Of a stretch of DNA of 33,937 bases, positions 25,091-33,111 are shown in pieces. The DNA comes from Pseudomonadota bacterium (GTDB lineage Bacteria; Pseudomonadota; Gammaproteobacteria; Woeseiales; Woeseiaceae): the NCBI GenBank assembly GCA_027295475.1, contig JAPUKV010000084.1, forward strand, positions 1-33,937, given 5' to 3'. Position numbers and translations under genes: made by a program. Positions within the stretch are counted from its first letter, which is position 1, and the number at the start of each line of letters is the position of its first letter. A model generated the notes under the pieces. It had not been told where the DNA came from. It saw only the letters and a list, made by a program, of their open reading frames with translations, and did no database searches.

Positions 25091-27513
25091 GTTTTGACGC
25101 CGTAGTAATTCTCGATGCAGAAGGCGAACGGCGAATAGACATTGAGCGTCTGCCGCTGCGGGTCGGCACCGGCATTGAATGTGAACTACGCTTGCCGGGG
25201 CCCGGTGGCGGTCCCGTCGCGTTGCTCGACATACTTGACGATGCCCCGTTCGTACAACCCGTTGGCGGAGACGGCGCACTGCAGATAAACGGCGCGCCGT
25301 TGACGACAAGCAGGCGGCTGGTGGCCGGCGATACACTGGAGTTCTTTGGCAGCCGGATCGAGATCGGAGAGCAGCACGGGGCATTACAGCTGCAAATTCA
25401 CCTCGAAGACAGCGCCTATGTGACGAAGCCGCCGGAGCTGCCGGACGCGGCCGGCGAGCTTGCAGACGAAGCGATTGCGCCGGCGGCATTCAAGCGTGCA
25501 TCCGATATCGCCGCCCGGACAATTGAGCCACGAAAACATCACTGGCAGGCAATCATTGGCGGCGTACTGGCGGCGTTGGTGATTGCGTCCTACCTTCTAT
25601 TCAGTGCGAGGTCCGTTCAATTTACGGTTCAGCCCGGCGCGCCTGACGATTTCGAGATTACCGGTGGCTGGTTTCGGCTTCCCTTGGGCAATCGTTTTCT
25701 TTTGCGCACGGGGAATTACACCGTTCACGTCAAAAAAGACGGCTACTACAATCTCAGCCGGAGTCTGACTGTCAGTGACGCGCAGAGCCAGGCGTTTGAA
25801 CTGGTACTTCGAAAGTTGCCGGGACAACTCACGGTCATAACCGATCCGGTCGTCGATGCGATTGTTACGATCGATGAAGGTATCGTCGGCCAGGCGCCTT
25901 ACGGCCCTGTCGAACTGCAACCCGGTATGCACTCGGTCACCGTCAGCGCCGATCGATTCCTGCCGTTTTCCGATGTGTTAGAGATCCCCGGCCTCGGCCG
26001 CCAGGAAGAAGTACGCGTTCAGCTCGTCCCACGCTGGGCAAATGTCGATGTATCAACAGAGCCGTCCGGCGCTACGATTTATGAAGGCGAGCAAAAAATA
26101 GGGTTGACACCGATGGTTCTCGAGCTGCTCGAAGGGTCACATGACATCAGCATCATCCTCGACGGTTACAAGGCGTGGGACGGCACGATTACCGCAGCAC
26201 CCAATGTCGATCAGCTCATTCCGACTATCCAGCTCGAGCCTGCCAACGCCCGGCTGCTGGTCAACACGATACCCCGCGCCGCCAACGTGACCGTCAATGG
26301 CCGCTACAGGGGGCAATCGCCGGTCAATCTCTCGCTCTCTCCGGACATTAATTATGAAATCGGCATGTCCAAGGCCGGTTACGGATCGGTGCAGCGCAAG
26401 ATTCGTCTCGAGGCGGCCGCCAGGGAAGAAATGACCGTGGACCTGACGGCTCGCACTGGCAAAGTGACCGTGCGTTCATATCCGTCCAGCGCCACGGTTT
26501 ATATTGATGGGCGCGCGCGAGGTACCGGCACGGTGACGCTGAATCTCAGCTCTGCCCCGCATCGTCTCGAAGTCCGTCGTGAAGGGTATGAATCCTTTAG
26601 TCGCAGCATTACGCCGCGCCCGGGCTATCCGCAAACGGTTCAGGTACGGCTTCGCTCCGAAGTGGAGATCCGCCAGGCGTCGGTTGCGCTGACCATCACG
26701 ACGTCTGAGGATCAGATTTTGAGGCGCGTCGAACCCGGCAGTTTTACGATGGGCGCCTCGCGCAGCGAGCAGGGCAGGCGCGCCAATGAAGTGCTCGTCC
26801 CCCTAAGGCTGACCAAACCATTTTTTATCGGCGCCAAGGAAGTGAGCAACAAGGAATTTGCCCAGTTCAGGAAAGGGCACGATTCTGGTGCCGACGTTCA
26901 TGCGTCTCTGGCCGGTGACAATAATCCGGTCGCAAATGTGACCTGGGGGGATGCCGCCGAATACCTCAACTGGTTGAGCGCCAAAGAAGGACTGGCGCCG
27001 GCCTACGAACTGAAGTTCGACAAATGGGTGCCGGTCCATCCGGTCCCGAACGGCTACCGATTGCCCAGCGAGGCGGAGTGGGCTTGGGCGATTCGCTATC
27101 AGGGCAGCGCCAGGGCATCCAGGTTCCCCTGGGGAGAAAAGCTTCCGCCGCGGGGCGAGGCGGGCAATTATGCCGATCAATCTGCTGTTGGACTCGTGCC
27201 ATCAATTCTGCCGAGCTATGACGATGGGTATGCGTCCACGGCGTCGGTTGGCACATTTCCGGCAAATGCGCTCGGTCTTCATGACGGAGGCGGCAATGTG
27301 GCCGAATGGGTGAACGATATTTATTCTGTGCCTACGCCCGGCCAGACTCAAGCTGTCGTCGATCCTGCGGGTCCCGACAGGGGTACGCATCATGTTATCC
27401 GCGGCTCGAGCTGGCGCCACGCGGGCATTATGGAGTTGCGACTGAGTTATCGCGATTTCGGCACGGAGCCACGCACGGATGTCGGATTTCGTATTGCCAG
27501 AAACGTTGAATGA
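25087..27513 (+). CDS. FHA-like/TM/PEGA-repeat protein with C-terminal formylglycine-enzyme-like domain
   Basis: An 808-residue protein. An N-terminal FHA-like beta domain (about 1-105) precedes a membrane helix (about 154-175, WQAIIGGVLAALVIASYLLF). Four clear PEGA-type repeats follow (about 255-545; ANVDVSTEPSGATIYEGEQK and GKVTVRSYPSSATVYIDGRA are typical), plus one degenerate copy before them. The C-terminal domain (about 555-808) is FGE-sulfatase/SUMF1-like: MGASRSEQG, KEVSNKEFAQF, GYRLPSEAEWAWAIRY, GNVAEWVND and DVGFRIARN. The catalytic Cys pair of true formylglycine enzymes is absent (VIRGSSWRHAGIMELRLSY), so it is probably a binding module. TTG 25087 overlaps the kinase stop and has AGGA 8 bases upstream; an earlier in-frame TTG at 25072 is less likely. 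Confidence 0.88.
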   Translation: MSFDAVVILDAEGERRIDIERLPLRVGTGIECELRLPGPGGGPVALLDILDDAPFVQPVGGDGALQINGAPLTTSRRLVAGDTLEFFGSRIEIGEQHGALQLQIHLEDSAYVTKPPELPDAAGELADEAIAPAAFKRASDIAARTIEPRKHHWQAIIGGVLAALVIASYLLFSARSVQFTVQPGAPDDFEITGGWFRLPLGNRFLLRTGNYTVHVKKDGYYNLSRSLTVSDAQSQAFELVLRKLPGQLTVITDPVVDAIVTIDEGIVGQAPYGPVELQPGMHSVTVSADRFLPFSDVLEIPGLGRQEEVRVQLVPRWANVDVSTEPSGATIYEGEQKIGLTPMVLELLEGSHDISIILDGYKAWDGTITAAPNVDQLIPTIQLEPANARLLVNTIPRAANVTVNGRYRGQSPVNLSLSPDINYEIGMSKAGYGSVQRKIRLEAAAREEMTVDLTARTGKVTVRSYPSSATVYIDGRARGTGTVTLNLSSAPHRLEVRREGYESFSRSITPRPGYPQTVQVRLRSEVEIRQASVALTITTSEDQILRRVEPGSFTMGASRSEQGRRANEVLVPLRLTKPFFIGAKEVSNKEFAQFRKGHDSGADVHASLAGDNNPVANVTWGDAAEYLNWLSAKEGLAPAYELKFDKWVPVHPVPNGYRLPSEAEWAWAIRYQGSARASRFPWGEKLPPRGEAGNYADQSAVGLVPSILPSYDDGYASTASVGTFPANALGLHDGGGNVAEWVNDIYSVPTPGQTQAVVDPAGPDRGTHHVIRGSSWRHAGIMELRLSYRDFGTEPRTDVGFRIARNVE

Positions 27514-27547
27514 AAGTTCACTCAAGCAACGTTAAGTGAAATTTCAT
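27510..27547. promoter_or_regulatory. Inverted repeat at the stop of the PEGA gene
   Basis: ATGAAAGTTCACT (27510-27522) and AGTGAAATTTCAT (27535-27547) form 13-base arms with one mismatch around a 12-base spacer. The left arm contains the TGA stop. It is AT-rich and not followed by a T tract, so an operator or RNA-processing hairpin is as likely as a terminator. It is in the only gap of more than 50 bases inside the cluster. Confidence 0.5.
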
Positions 27548-27606
27548 GAGACAATATTCGATTTCAGTGGTCAAACATACTCTGAGCTTGTGCGGATGGG
27601 CATGAC

Positions 27607-27846
27607 ATGATGAAACACCTGATTACCCTGCTTTTGGCGTTATTTCTGGCAGCGGTTTCCTGGTCACAGGATTCTGAGGAATCCAGCGATACCGAGACCG
27701 AGGTAACCGAGGTAACCGAGGTAGCCGAGGAAGAGGACGATTCGGATCTCGACGAACAGGGATTCGAGGAGGAAGACGAAGACGACTTCACACCGAGCCA
27801 GGAGGTGTCTGCCGATCAGTCGTTAGCCTTTCCTGTCGATATCTGA
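27607..27846 (+). CDS. Small acidic secreted protein
   Basis: A 79-residue (or 78 from ATG 27610) protein. The first 20 residues form a signal peptide (HLITLLLALFLAAVSWSQ), and nearly all of the rest is Asp, Glu, Ser and Thr (for example EEEDDSDLDEQGFEEEDEDD). A short DNA repeat, GAGGTAACC three times, encodes TEVTEVAE. I do not know a family. Such a charged, probably unfolded peptide could bind cations or a basic surface of a partner. It sits between the PEGA protein and the channel gene, 40 bases before the latter, so it is likely a cluster component and easily missed by gene callers. Confidence 0.7.
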   Translation: MMKHLITLLLALFLAAVSWSQDSEESSDTETEVTEVTEVAEEEDDSDLDEQGFEEEDEDDFTPSQEVSADQSLAFPVDI

Positions 27847-27886
27847 TCCGTGACCGTAATCGTCATCGAATGATGAGTCTTGTTAT

Positions 27887-28687
27887 ATGAAGAAAAAAGC
27901 CTTCTCGACAGAGTTTATTTTTCAGCTCTTCGCATTGATCATCTCGATCATCATCGTGCATGCGTTCTATGTTTCGATCGTTCGCCCGAACGCAGCACAA
28001 GTCATCGAGGAACAAAACGCGGCTGCCGCGGCAGATCCGGACTATGTCCGGGCACGATCGACCTGGGTACTGATCAAGGATCTCGAGCAGGAGTCCTGTT
28101 TCATCCTGATGTTCTGGGCATTGGCCATCATGGGTTACAAGACGGTCAAAATTCTCGACGAACGAAAACTTCTCGACATCGATCTTGTGCCTGTTGCCGA
28201 GGGGATGCGGGTCTTACCCGAAGACACGCGCGAGTTTGCGCGCCAGGTCGAAGCGCTGCCCGAGGAGAATCGAAAAATGTTGCTGCCGCGAGCCTTGCTC
28301 AACGCACTGCAGCGTTTTAATTCGACCAGGAATATTCAGGACGTCTCTACCAGTACGCACACGATTTGCGAATCAGAGGCGGAGAAGCTGGAGTCCGAAC
28401 TGGCGATGATCCGTTATATCACATGGGCAATTCCCTCAATCGGATTCATCGGAACGGTTCGAGGTATTGGTGAGGCACTTGCGCAGGCCGACAAGGCGGT
28501 GCAGGGTGACATCGCCGGCGTGACCCTGAGTCTTGGCGTTGCGTTCAACTCTACGTTCATCGCGCTGTTGATCAGTATTTTTCTGATGTTTCTTGTACAT
28601 CAGCTACAATTGCTGGAGGACAATCTGGTTTTTGACAGCGAGCATTATTGTAACGACAAGCTGATTCGCCATATGAAAGCGGATTGA
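27887..28687 (+). CDS. MotA/TolQ/ExbB-family proton channel subunit
   Basis: A 266-residue inner-membrane protein. Predicted helices lie at about 10-29 (FQLFALIISIIIVHAFYV), 70-87, 177-196 and 215-243. The last two carry the family signature: YITWAIPSIGFIGTVRGIGEAL resembles the TolQ/ExbB block with a Gly-Thr-Val core, and GVTLSLGVAFNSTFIALLIS resembles the final helix with its conserved Thr. Between helices 2 and 3 is a cytoplasmic region of about 90 residues. In known systems five such subunits surround two ExbD/TolR/MotB helices and use proton flow to do work in the envelope. No separate ExbD gene follows; the VWA proteins downstream have a matching N-terminal helix. It overlaps the next gene by 4 bases. 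Confidence 0.88.
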   Translation: MKKKAFSTEFIFQLFALIISIIIVHAFYVSIVRPNAAQVIEEQNAAAAADPDYVRARSTWVLIKDLEQESCFILMFWALAIMGYKTVKILDERKLLDIDLVPVAEGMRVLPEDTREFARQVEALPEENRKMLLPRALLNALQRFNSTRNIQDVSTSTHTICESEAEKLESELAMIRYITWAIPSIGFIGTVRGIGEALAQADKAVQGDIAGVTLSLGVAFNSTFIALLISIFLMFLVHQLQLLEDNLVFDSEHYCNDKLIRHMKAD

Positions 28688-30078
28688 GCCTGTCAGGGTT
28701 TTTAAACTTGAGTGTTGTTGCTGCACACATAAACGATGCCGGGATAACGGCACTCGATTCAAAGCGAATCTTATATCGTGAGCCCGGCTTTGCGCTGCTT
28801 GACGACGAACGGCTTACGACGGGTAACGAGGCGTACGCGGCAGCCAGAATAATGCCGCGAAGAATTCAGCACAACTACTGGTCTGACCTGACAACGACAC
28901 CGCTTGCCGAGCATCGATTTCGGCATCTGAGCGCTGCGGACCTGGCAAGCCGTCAGCTCGAGCAGATGTGGCGCCCGCTGGCAGCCACACATAAGGACCT
29001 CATCATCGGCGTGCCGCCATATATGAGCACGAATAATCTCGGCCTGCTGCTTGGTATCGCGTCGGAAATCAAACTGCCCGTTATTGCAATGGTGGATTCG
29101 GCTGTCGCGGCGACGCGCCGAGAGTACAAGAACGCAGTCCCGGTTCACATCGACATGAGCCTGCATTCGACGAGCCTTACGCGTCTTGCGCAACCCGGGC
29201 GGACCCAGATCGAGCGCGTCGAGATTCTGGATTCCTATGGCATTTACGCGCTTTACGATGCTTGGATCAGAGTTATCGCGGATGCATTGGTGCAGCAGTC
29301 CCGTTTCGACCCGTTGCATTCAGCCCAGACCGAGCAAATGCTCCTCAACCGGCTCGGTGGCTGGCTGACGGCCGCCTGTTCGAATGAGACCGTGAAGCTT
29401 GACGTGGAGTACGGGCAATTAAGTCATGAAGCCGAGATCGAATCACTGGAATTGATTGGTGCTGCCGCGCCGATATATCAAAGTATCGCGAGCAAGTTAC
29501 GGTCTTTGTACCGCGCAGACGAAACGCCGGCGATTCAGATGTCGGATCGAGTGGCAAGGTTGCCGGGCCTGGCGGACATGCTCAAAGCGCGGGTCGGCGG
29601 TGCAGTTTTTCTGCTGGAGCCCGGCGCCACGGCACGCGGCGCACTGGCGCGCTGTCATGATCAGACAGGCTCTGGCGATGGGATCAGCCTGATCCGGCAA
29701 CTGCCCTGGGACCAGACGGCTGTCGAAGTCAGGTCCGAACAGGCAGAACACGCGCACTCGGCGCGGCCGACGCACCTGCTGTTTGATCACACGGCTTACA
29801 TGATCGATGATTCGCCACTCGTACTCGGGACCAAGATAGCAGAGGGCGAACGCACGATACCGCTGCCGGGCGAGATGCCAGGTGTTTCAAGGAGGCATTG
29901 CTCGGTCCGAAGTCAGAACGGCCAGTGCATTCTGGAGGACCACAGCCGTTACGGGACGTTCCTCAATGGCCACCGGATTGACGGATCTGCGGTATTGCAG
30001 GCGGGTGACCTACTCCGGCTGGGTTCGCCTGGACATGAACTGCAGCTGATCGCCATGGAAGAGTCACATGGCACGTAA
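28684..30078 (+). CDS. Actin/Hsp70-like protein with C-terminal FHA domain
   Basis: A 464-residue protein without membrane helices. The C-terminal domain (about 375-460) is a clear FHA phosphothreonine-binding domain: LVLGTKI, GVSRRHCSVRS and DHSRYGTFLNGHRI, with the binding Arg, Ser, His and Asn in place. The first 350 residues appear related to actin/Hsp70-fold ATPases: an N-terminal strand-turn SVVAAHINDAGITALD, DLIIGVPPYMS, and PVIAMVDSAVAATRREY resembling the Hsp70 stretch before the second subdomain. The phosphate loops are weak, so ATP hydrolysis is unsure. The TTG start overlaps the channel gene stop; TTG 28708 is an alternative. FHA binding of a protein phosphorylated by the cluster kinase is the obvious inference. 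Confidence 0.8.
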   Translation: MSLSGFLNLSVVAAHINDAGITALDSKRILYREPGFALLDDERLTTGNEAYAAARIMPRRIQHNYWSDLTTTPLAEHRFRHLSAADLASRQLEQMWRPLAATHKDLIIGVPPYMSTNNLGLLLGIASEIKLPVIAMVDSAVAATRREYKNAVPVHIDMSLHSTSLTRLAQPGRTQIERVEILDSYGIYALYDAWIRVIADALVQQSRFDPLHSAQTEQMLLNRLGGWLTAACSNETVKLDVEYGQLSHEAEIESLELIGAAAPIYQSIASKLRSLYRADETPAIQMSDRVARLPGLADMLKARVGGAVFLLEPGATARGALARCHDQTGSGDGISLIRQLPWDQTAVEVRSEQAEHAHSARPTHLLFDHTAYMIDDSPLVLGTKIAEGERTIPLPGEMPGVSRRHCSVRSQNGQCILEDHSRYGTFLNGHRIDGSAVLQAGDLLRLGSPGHELQLIAMEESHGT

Positions 30079-31165
30079 AAGACGAGAAGTGCAAATTATC
30101 GGCATGTCGTTCCTCGACGTTATGAGTTGTGGGCTCGGCGCCGTCATCCTGTTTTTTATGATCATCAATGCCCAGGTCAGGGATAGTGCCGACACCGAAA
30201 ACAGCGAGCTCATGGGCGAAACGACCAGGCTCGACTTCGAGGTGCTCGAAGGGCGCAAGAATCTCGTGCTTGCCAGAAACACGAAGGAGCAGCTCGACGA
30301 CGAGAAAGTGCGGGCGGAAGGACAGATCGCGCAAATCATTGCCCTGCTCGAAGAGCTGAAAGCCGAGCTGTCGACCTACGACAAGGATACTTTGGCGAAG
30401 ATTGAGCGCATCGAGAAACTGCAGTCGGACATAGAGTCGCTCGAAAAGGAAAAGCAACGGCTACTGGCGCTGGCCAAGGAGCAGGATGCCGAAGGCACCA
30501 GAGTCAGAGCATTCAAGGGGATCGGCGACCGGCAATACCTGACCGGACTCAAAGTCGGCGGTGATCGCGTGCTCATCCTCGTCGACAACTCGGCAAGCAT
30601 GCTGGACAGCAAAATCGTCAACATACTTCGACGCCGGAACATGGCGGACAGGGACAAGCTTCGCGCCGTCAAGTGGCGTCAGGTCGTCGCGAGTGTCGAC
30701 TGGTTGGCCACACAGCTACCCACAAAGGCCAAATTCCAGATCTACCTGTTCAACACCGAGGCGAAGCCGGCTGTAAAAGGCAGCGACGGCGTCTGGTTGG
30801 ACGTGGCCGACGGCAATCAGATCGACGCAGCAATCAGGGCGCTGCGCCGGGCCCCACCGAAAAACGGCACAAACATGCATGCAGCCTATCGGGTCATCAG
30901 ACAACTAACGCCACGGCCCGACAATGTGATCCTGCTAACTGATGGCTTGCCGACGATGCAGGACGCCACCACCAGTCGCAGGACGATATCCGGCAGAGAC
31001 CGGTATGCGCTGCATTCTCAGGCGGTTCGTGAGATACCGAGCGGCGTGCCTGTCAATATCTTGTTGTATGCGTTGGAGGGTGATTACGACGCCGCAGTCG
31101 CATACTGGGCGCTCGCTAACTCGACCAGCGGATCGTTCGTCAGCGTCAGCAGGGACTGGCCGTGA
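30068..31165 (+). CDS. VWA-domain protein with ExbD/TolR-like N-terminal membrane helix (copy 1)
   Basis: A 365-residue protein. A basic N-terminus (MARKRREVQ) is followed by one membrane helix beginning SFLDVMSCGLGAVILFFMII (about 14-33) with Asp17 at its start. The layout copies ExbD/TolR/MotB, where a single Asp near the cytoplasmic end of the helix carries the proton. Residues about 45-140 form a charged coiled coil. The C-terminal VWA domain has the MIDAS motif D173-N-S175-A-S177 (LILVDNSASM), a Thr in NGTNMHAA and Asp in LLTDGLP, so it should bind a divalent metal. ATG 30068 has GGAAGAG upstream and overlaps the FHA gene by 11 bases. Confidence 0.88.
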   Translation: MARKRREVQIIGMSFLDVMSCGLGAVILFFMIINAQVRDSADTENSELMGETTRLDFEVLEGRKNLVLARNTKEQLDDEKVRAEGQIAQIIALLEELKAELSTYDKDTLAKIERIEKLQSDIESLEKEKQRLLALAKEQDAEGTRVRAFKGIGDRQYLTGLKVGGDRVLILVDNSASMLDSKIVNILRRRNMADRDKLRAVKWRQVVASVDWLATQLPTKAKFQIYLFNTEAKPAVKGSDGVWLDVADGNQIDAAIRALRRAPPKNGTNMHAAYRVIRQLTPRPDNVILLTDGLPTMQDATTSRRTISGRDRYALHSQAVREIPSGVPVNILLYALEGDYDAAVAYWALANSTSGSFVSVSRDWP

Positions 31166-32160
31166 CCAGGCGCCGCAGAAGTATGGAGGCATTCAACCTG
31201 TCTTTCCTCGACGTCATCTCCTGCGGGTTCGGCGCCGTTATCTTGTTGCTGGTACTCAGCAAGATCTACGAGCCGTCGATCATCGAGAAAACACAGGTGG
31301 ACCTCGAAGCGTTGATTGCATTGCTGCAGGAGGAGCTGTTCGAAATTCGCGGGCAAGCGGCAGTCCTTAACCGCGATCTGATTTCGGTTCGTGAACAGAC
31401 GTCAAATACCAAGATGACGCTCGCACGATTGCAAGGTGAGCTGGATACGGTTCAGGGCCAGTATGCTGTCACGATCGACGATTCCGCAGAGGCCGTGATC
31501 GACGAAGGCGACCTCCTCGCAGCGCGGCAATCACTCACCGCAGAAATGATGCAACTCCAGCCCTATTACAGGCGCCCGGACGACGGCGCAGTGGCCGGGA
31601 TTCCTGTCGATAGTGAGTACATCATTTTCGTGATTGACACATCCGGCAGCATGCAGCAGTACAACTGGAGGCGTGTGCAGAGAAAGTTGACCGAGACGCT
31701 CGAGGTCTATCCCGAGGTCAAGGGCATACAAATCATGAACGACAATGGCAAGTACATGTTCGAGCAATACGCGGGAAAATGGATACCCGACACGCCCGGG
31801 CGGCGCCAGGCGATCATGAATACCATGCGTACCTGGGCGCCATACAGCGACAGTAATCCGGTCGATGGCATTATGTATGCGATCGACACGTTCTGGTCTG
31901 CCGACAAGAAAATCAGCATCTACGTGTTCGGCGATGACTACGGTGGCAGGTCCGTGGAATCGGTCGTCAGAGTCATTGCACAAAAAAACAAAATACAGCC
32001 GGATGGGAGCCAGATGGTCAGGATTCACGCTGTCGGTTTTCCGCTGTTCCAATTTGGTGGTGGACGCGTTCCGAACGAATCGCAAAAGTTTGCTGCGCTA
32101 ATGAGAGTGCTGTGTGAACGCAATGGCGGTACCTTTGTCGGCCTGACGGGGGCAGGATAG
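31162..32160 (+). CDS. VWA-domain protein with ExbD/TolR-like N-terminal membrane helix (copy 2)
   Basis: A 332-residue protein with the same plan as its neighbour: a basic N-terminus, membrane helix LSFLDVISCGFGAVILLLVL with Asp17 at the same residue number, coiled coil (about 42-105) and a VWA domain with MIDAS D159-T-S161-G-S163 (FVIDTSGSM). The helices are nearly identical in pattern while the VWA domains have diverged, suggesting an old duplication and a heterodimer. The GTG start at 31162 overlaps the previous stop by 4 bases. It is the last gene of the cluster; 91 bases later a convergent pilin gene ends. No clear terminator is visible after it. Confidence 0.88.
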   Translation: MTRRRRSMEAFNLSFLDVISCGFGAVILLLVLSKIYEPSIIEKTQVDLEALIALLQEELFEIRGQAAVLNRDLISVREQTSNTKMTLARLQGELDTVQGQYAVTIDDSAEAVIDEGDLLAARQSLTAEMMQLQPYYRRPDDGAVAGIPVDSEYIIFVIDTSGSMQQYNWRRVQRKLTETLEVYPEVKGIQIMNDNGKYMFEQYAGKWIPDTPGRRQAIMNTMRTWAPYSDSNPVDGIMYAIDTFWSADKKISIYVFGDDYGGRSVESVVRVIAQKNKIQPDGSQMVRIHAVGFPLFQFGGGRVPNESQKFAALMRVLCERNGGTFVGLTGAG

Positions 32161-32250
32161 CGGTAGATCGAGGTTAGGTGCTGCCGGTCGTGCGGTAGCC
32201 TGATGAAGGGCAGCAAACGGCTGCGGACTCAATCGTTCAAAAAAGGGACG

Positions 32251-32679
32251 CTATCGGCAGGCGGCCGGCAGGTGCTTGGGCTGAATAATACCGGCACTTG
32301 CACATGTCCAACTAATACTACCGGCACTATCTACAGCTGTGAGCGTAATCTTCTCGTCGAAAATAACAGTGCTGGCGTCATAGCCAAACTTTATCTCTAT
32401 GACGTTATCCTTGATGGCAATTTCATCAGTGTACTTGCCCATGATGTCGTGCTTATCGGCCAGACCCGCTTCGGCGTTATCAGCCGGCCAAACGCCGCGA
32501 TCCATGAAGTACTCACTGAGAGCCTCTTTTGCGCCAGCTGAGAGCGCAAGACCTTCAGATATCTGGGTCCGGATCAGGTAACTCCGGTAAACGGGAATCG
32601 CGATTACAGCCAAAATACCAATAATCGCAACGACAATCATAAGTTCGATCAGAGTGAAGCCACGCTGTTCCTTTTTCAT
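32251..32679 (-). CDS. pilA: Type IV major pilin-like protein (PilA)
   Basis: A 142-residue type IVa prepilin. The short leader MKKEQRG is cut before Phe8, and the N-methylation/assembly motif [20 protein letters not shown] has Glu5 of the mature protein. The C-terminal cysteines ([17 protein letters not shown]) should form the usual disulfide loop. Length is typical. ATG 32679 has GGGA 5 bases upstream; an upstream in-frame ATG at 32706 would give an atypical leader. The pilus machinery genes are not in the window. It could be a major pilin or a PilA-like minor pilin, and it converges on the VWA cluster. Confidence 0.9.
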   Translation of the reverse strand: MKKEQRGFTLIELMIVVAIIGILAVIAIPVYRSYLIRTQISEGLALSAGAKEALSEYFMDRGVWPADNAEAGLADKHDIMGKYTDEIAIKDNVIEIKFGYDASTVIFDEKITLTAVDSAGSISWTCASAGIIQPKHLPAACR

Positions 32680-32825
32680 ATTCCCATCCGTGAGATTGAT
32701 GCGCATTTCTTCTGTCTGAATACGCGGTTTCCGCCTGCACCCACTCGGCGAGGGGCGGCAGTAGGTAAAATCAGGCAGCCGTTATAATTATTTATTGGTC
32801 CAATCTGACAGAAATCATCTCGGAT

Positions 32826-32877
32826 GTCGTCAGACTGAATCATGCTGACGACGTCAAACTGCGTCACACTAATGACG
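32826..32877. promoter_or_regulatory. Cluster of TGACG/CGTCA motifs between pilin and DUF4124 genes
   Basis: The 432-base gap between the divergent pilin and DUF4124 genes contains a perfect inverted repeat, GTCGTCAG (32826-32833) and CTGACGAC (32845-32852), spaced by 11. Further CGTCA/TGACG words lie at 32852-32856, 32862-32866 and 32873-32877, about one helical turn apart. This looks like a binding array for a regulator. An AT-rich TTATAAC-type box lies about 110 bases upstream of the pilin ATG (near 32780-32790, minus strand). The rest of the gap holds no gene I can support. Confidence 0.4.
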
Positions 32878-33111
32878 TTAGAGTTCGTCGCGCCTTATGT
32901 AATGTCCGCCATAGGCCGTATGCGAACGTTAGGTTGACATTCGTCTGCGCGCGGCCGGTCGTGTGATAGGATGGTAATCGACTGAAAACGGTCCAAAGCA
33001 GGCACGTGACCTGCACGCGTCGAGAGAAACGGCTGGAGTCATTTGATAATTGGATCCGCCTGTCCTGTTTGACTGAATAAGCGAACAATAAGATTCGTAA
33101 CGAGAATAAGA

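Noticed and set aside
27887..32160. Zorya-type anti-phage system
   Set aside because: Zorya pairs a MotA-like protein with a MotB-like protein having an OmpA domain plus helicase or nuclease genes. Here there is no OmpA domain, helicase or nuclease; the partners are VWA, FHA and kinase proteins.
27887..32160. Plain TolQ-TolR or ExbB-ExbD energy-transfer operon
   Set aside because: No TonB, TolA, TolB or Pal gene is present, and the ExbD-like helix is fused to VWA domains, so the assignment would be too narrow.
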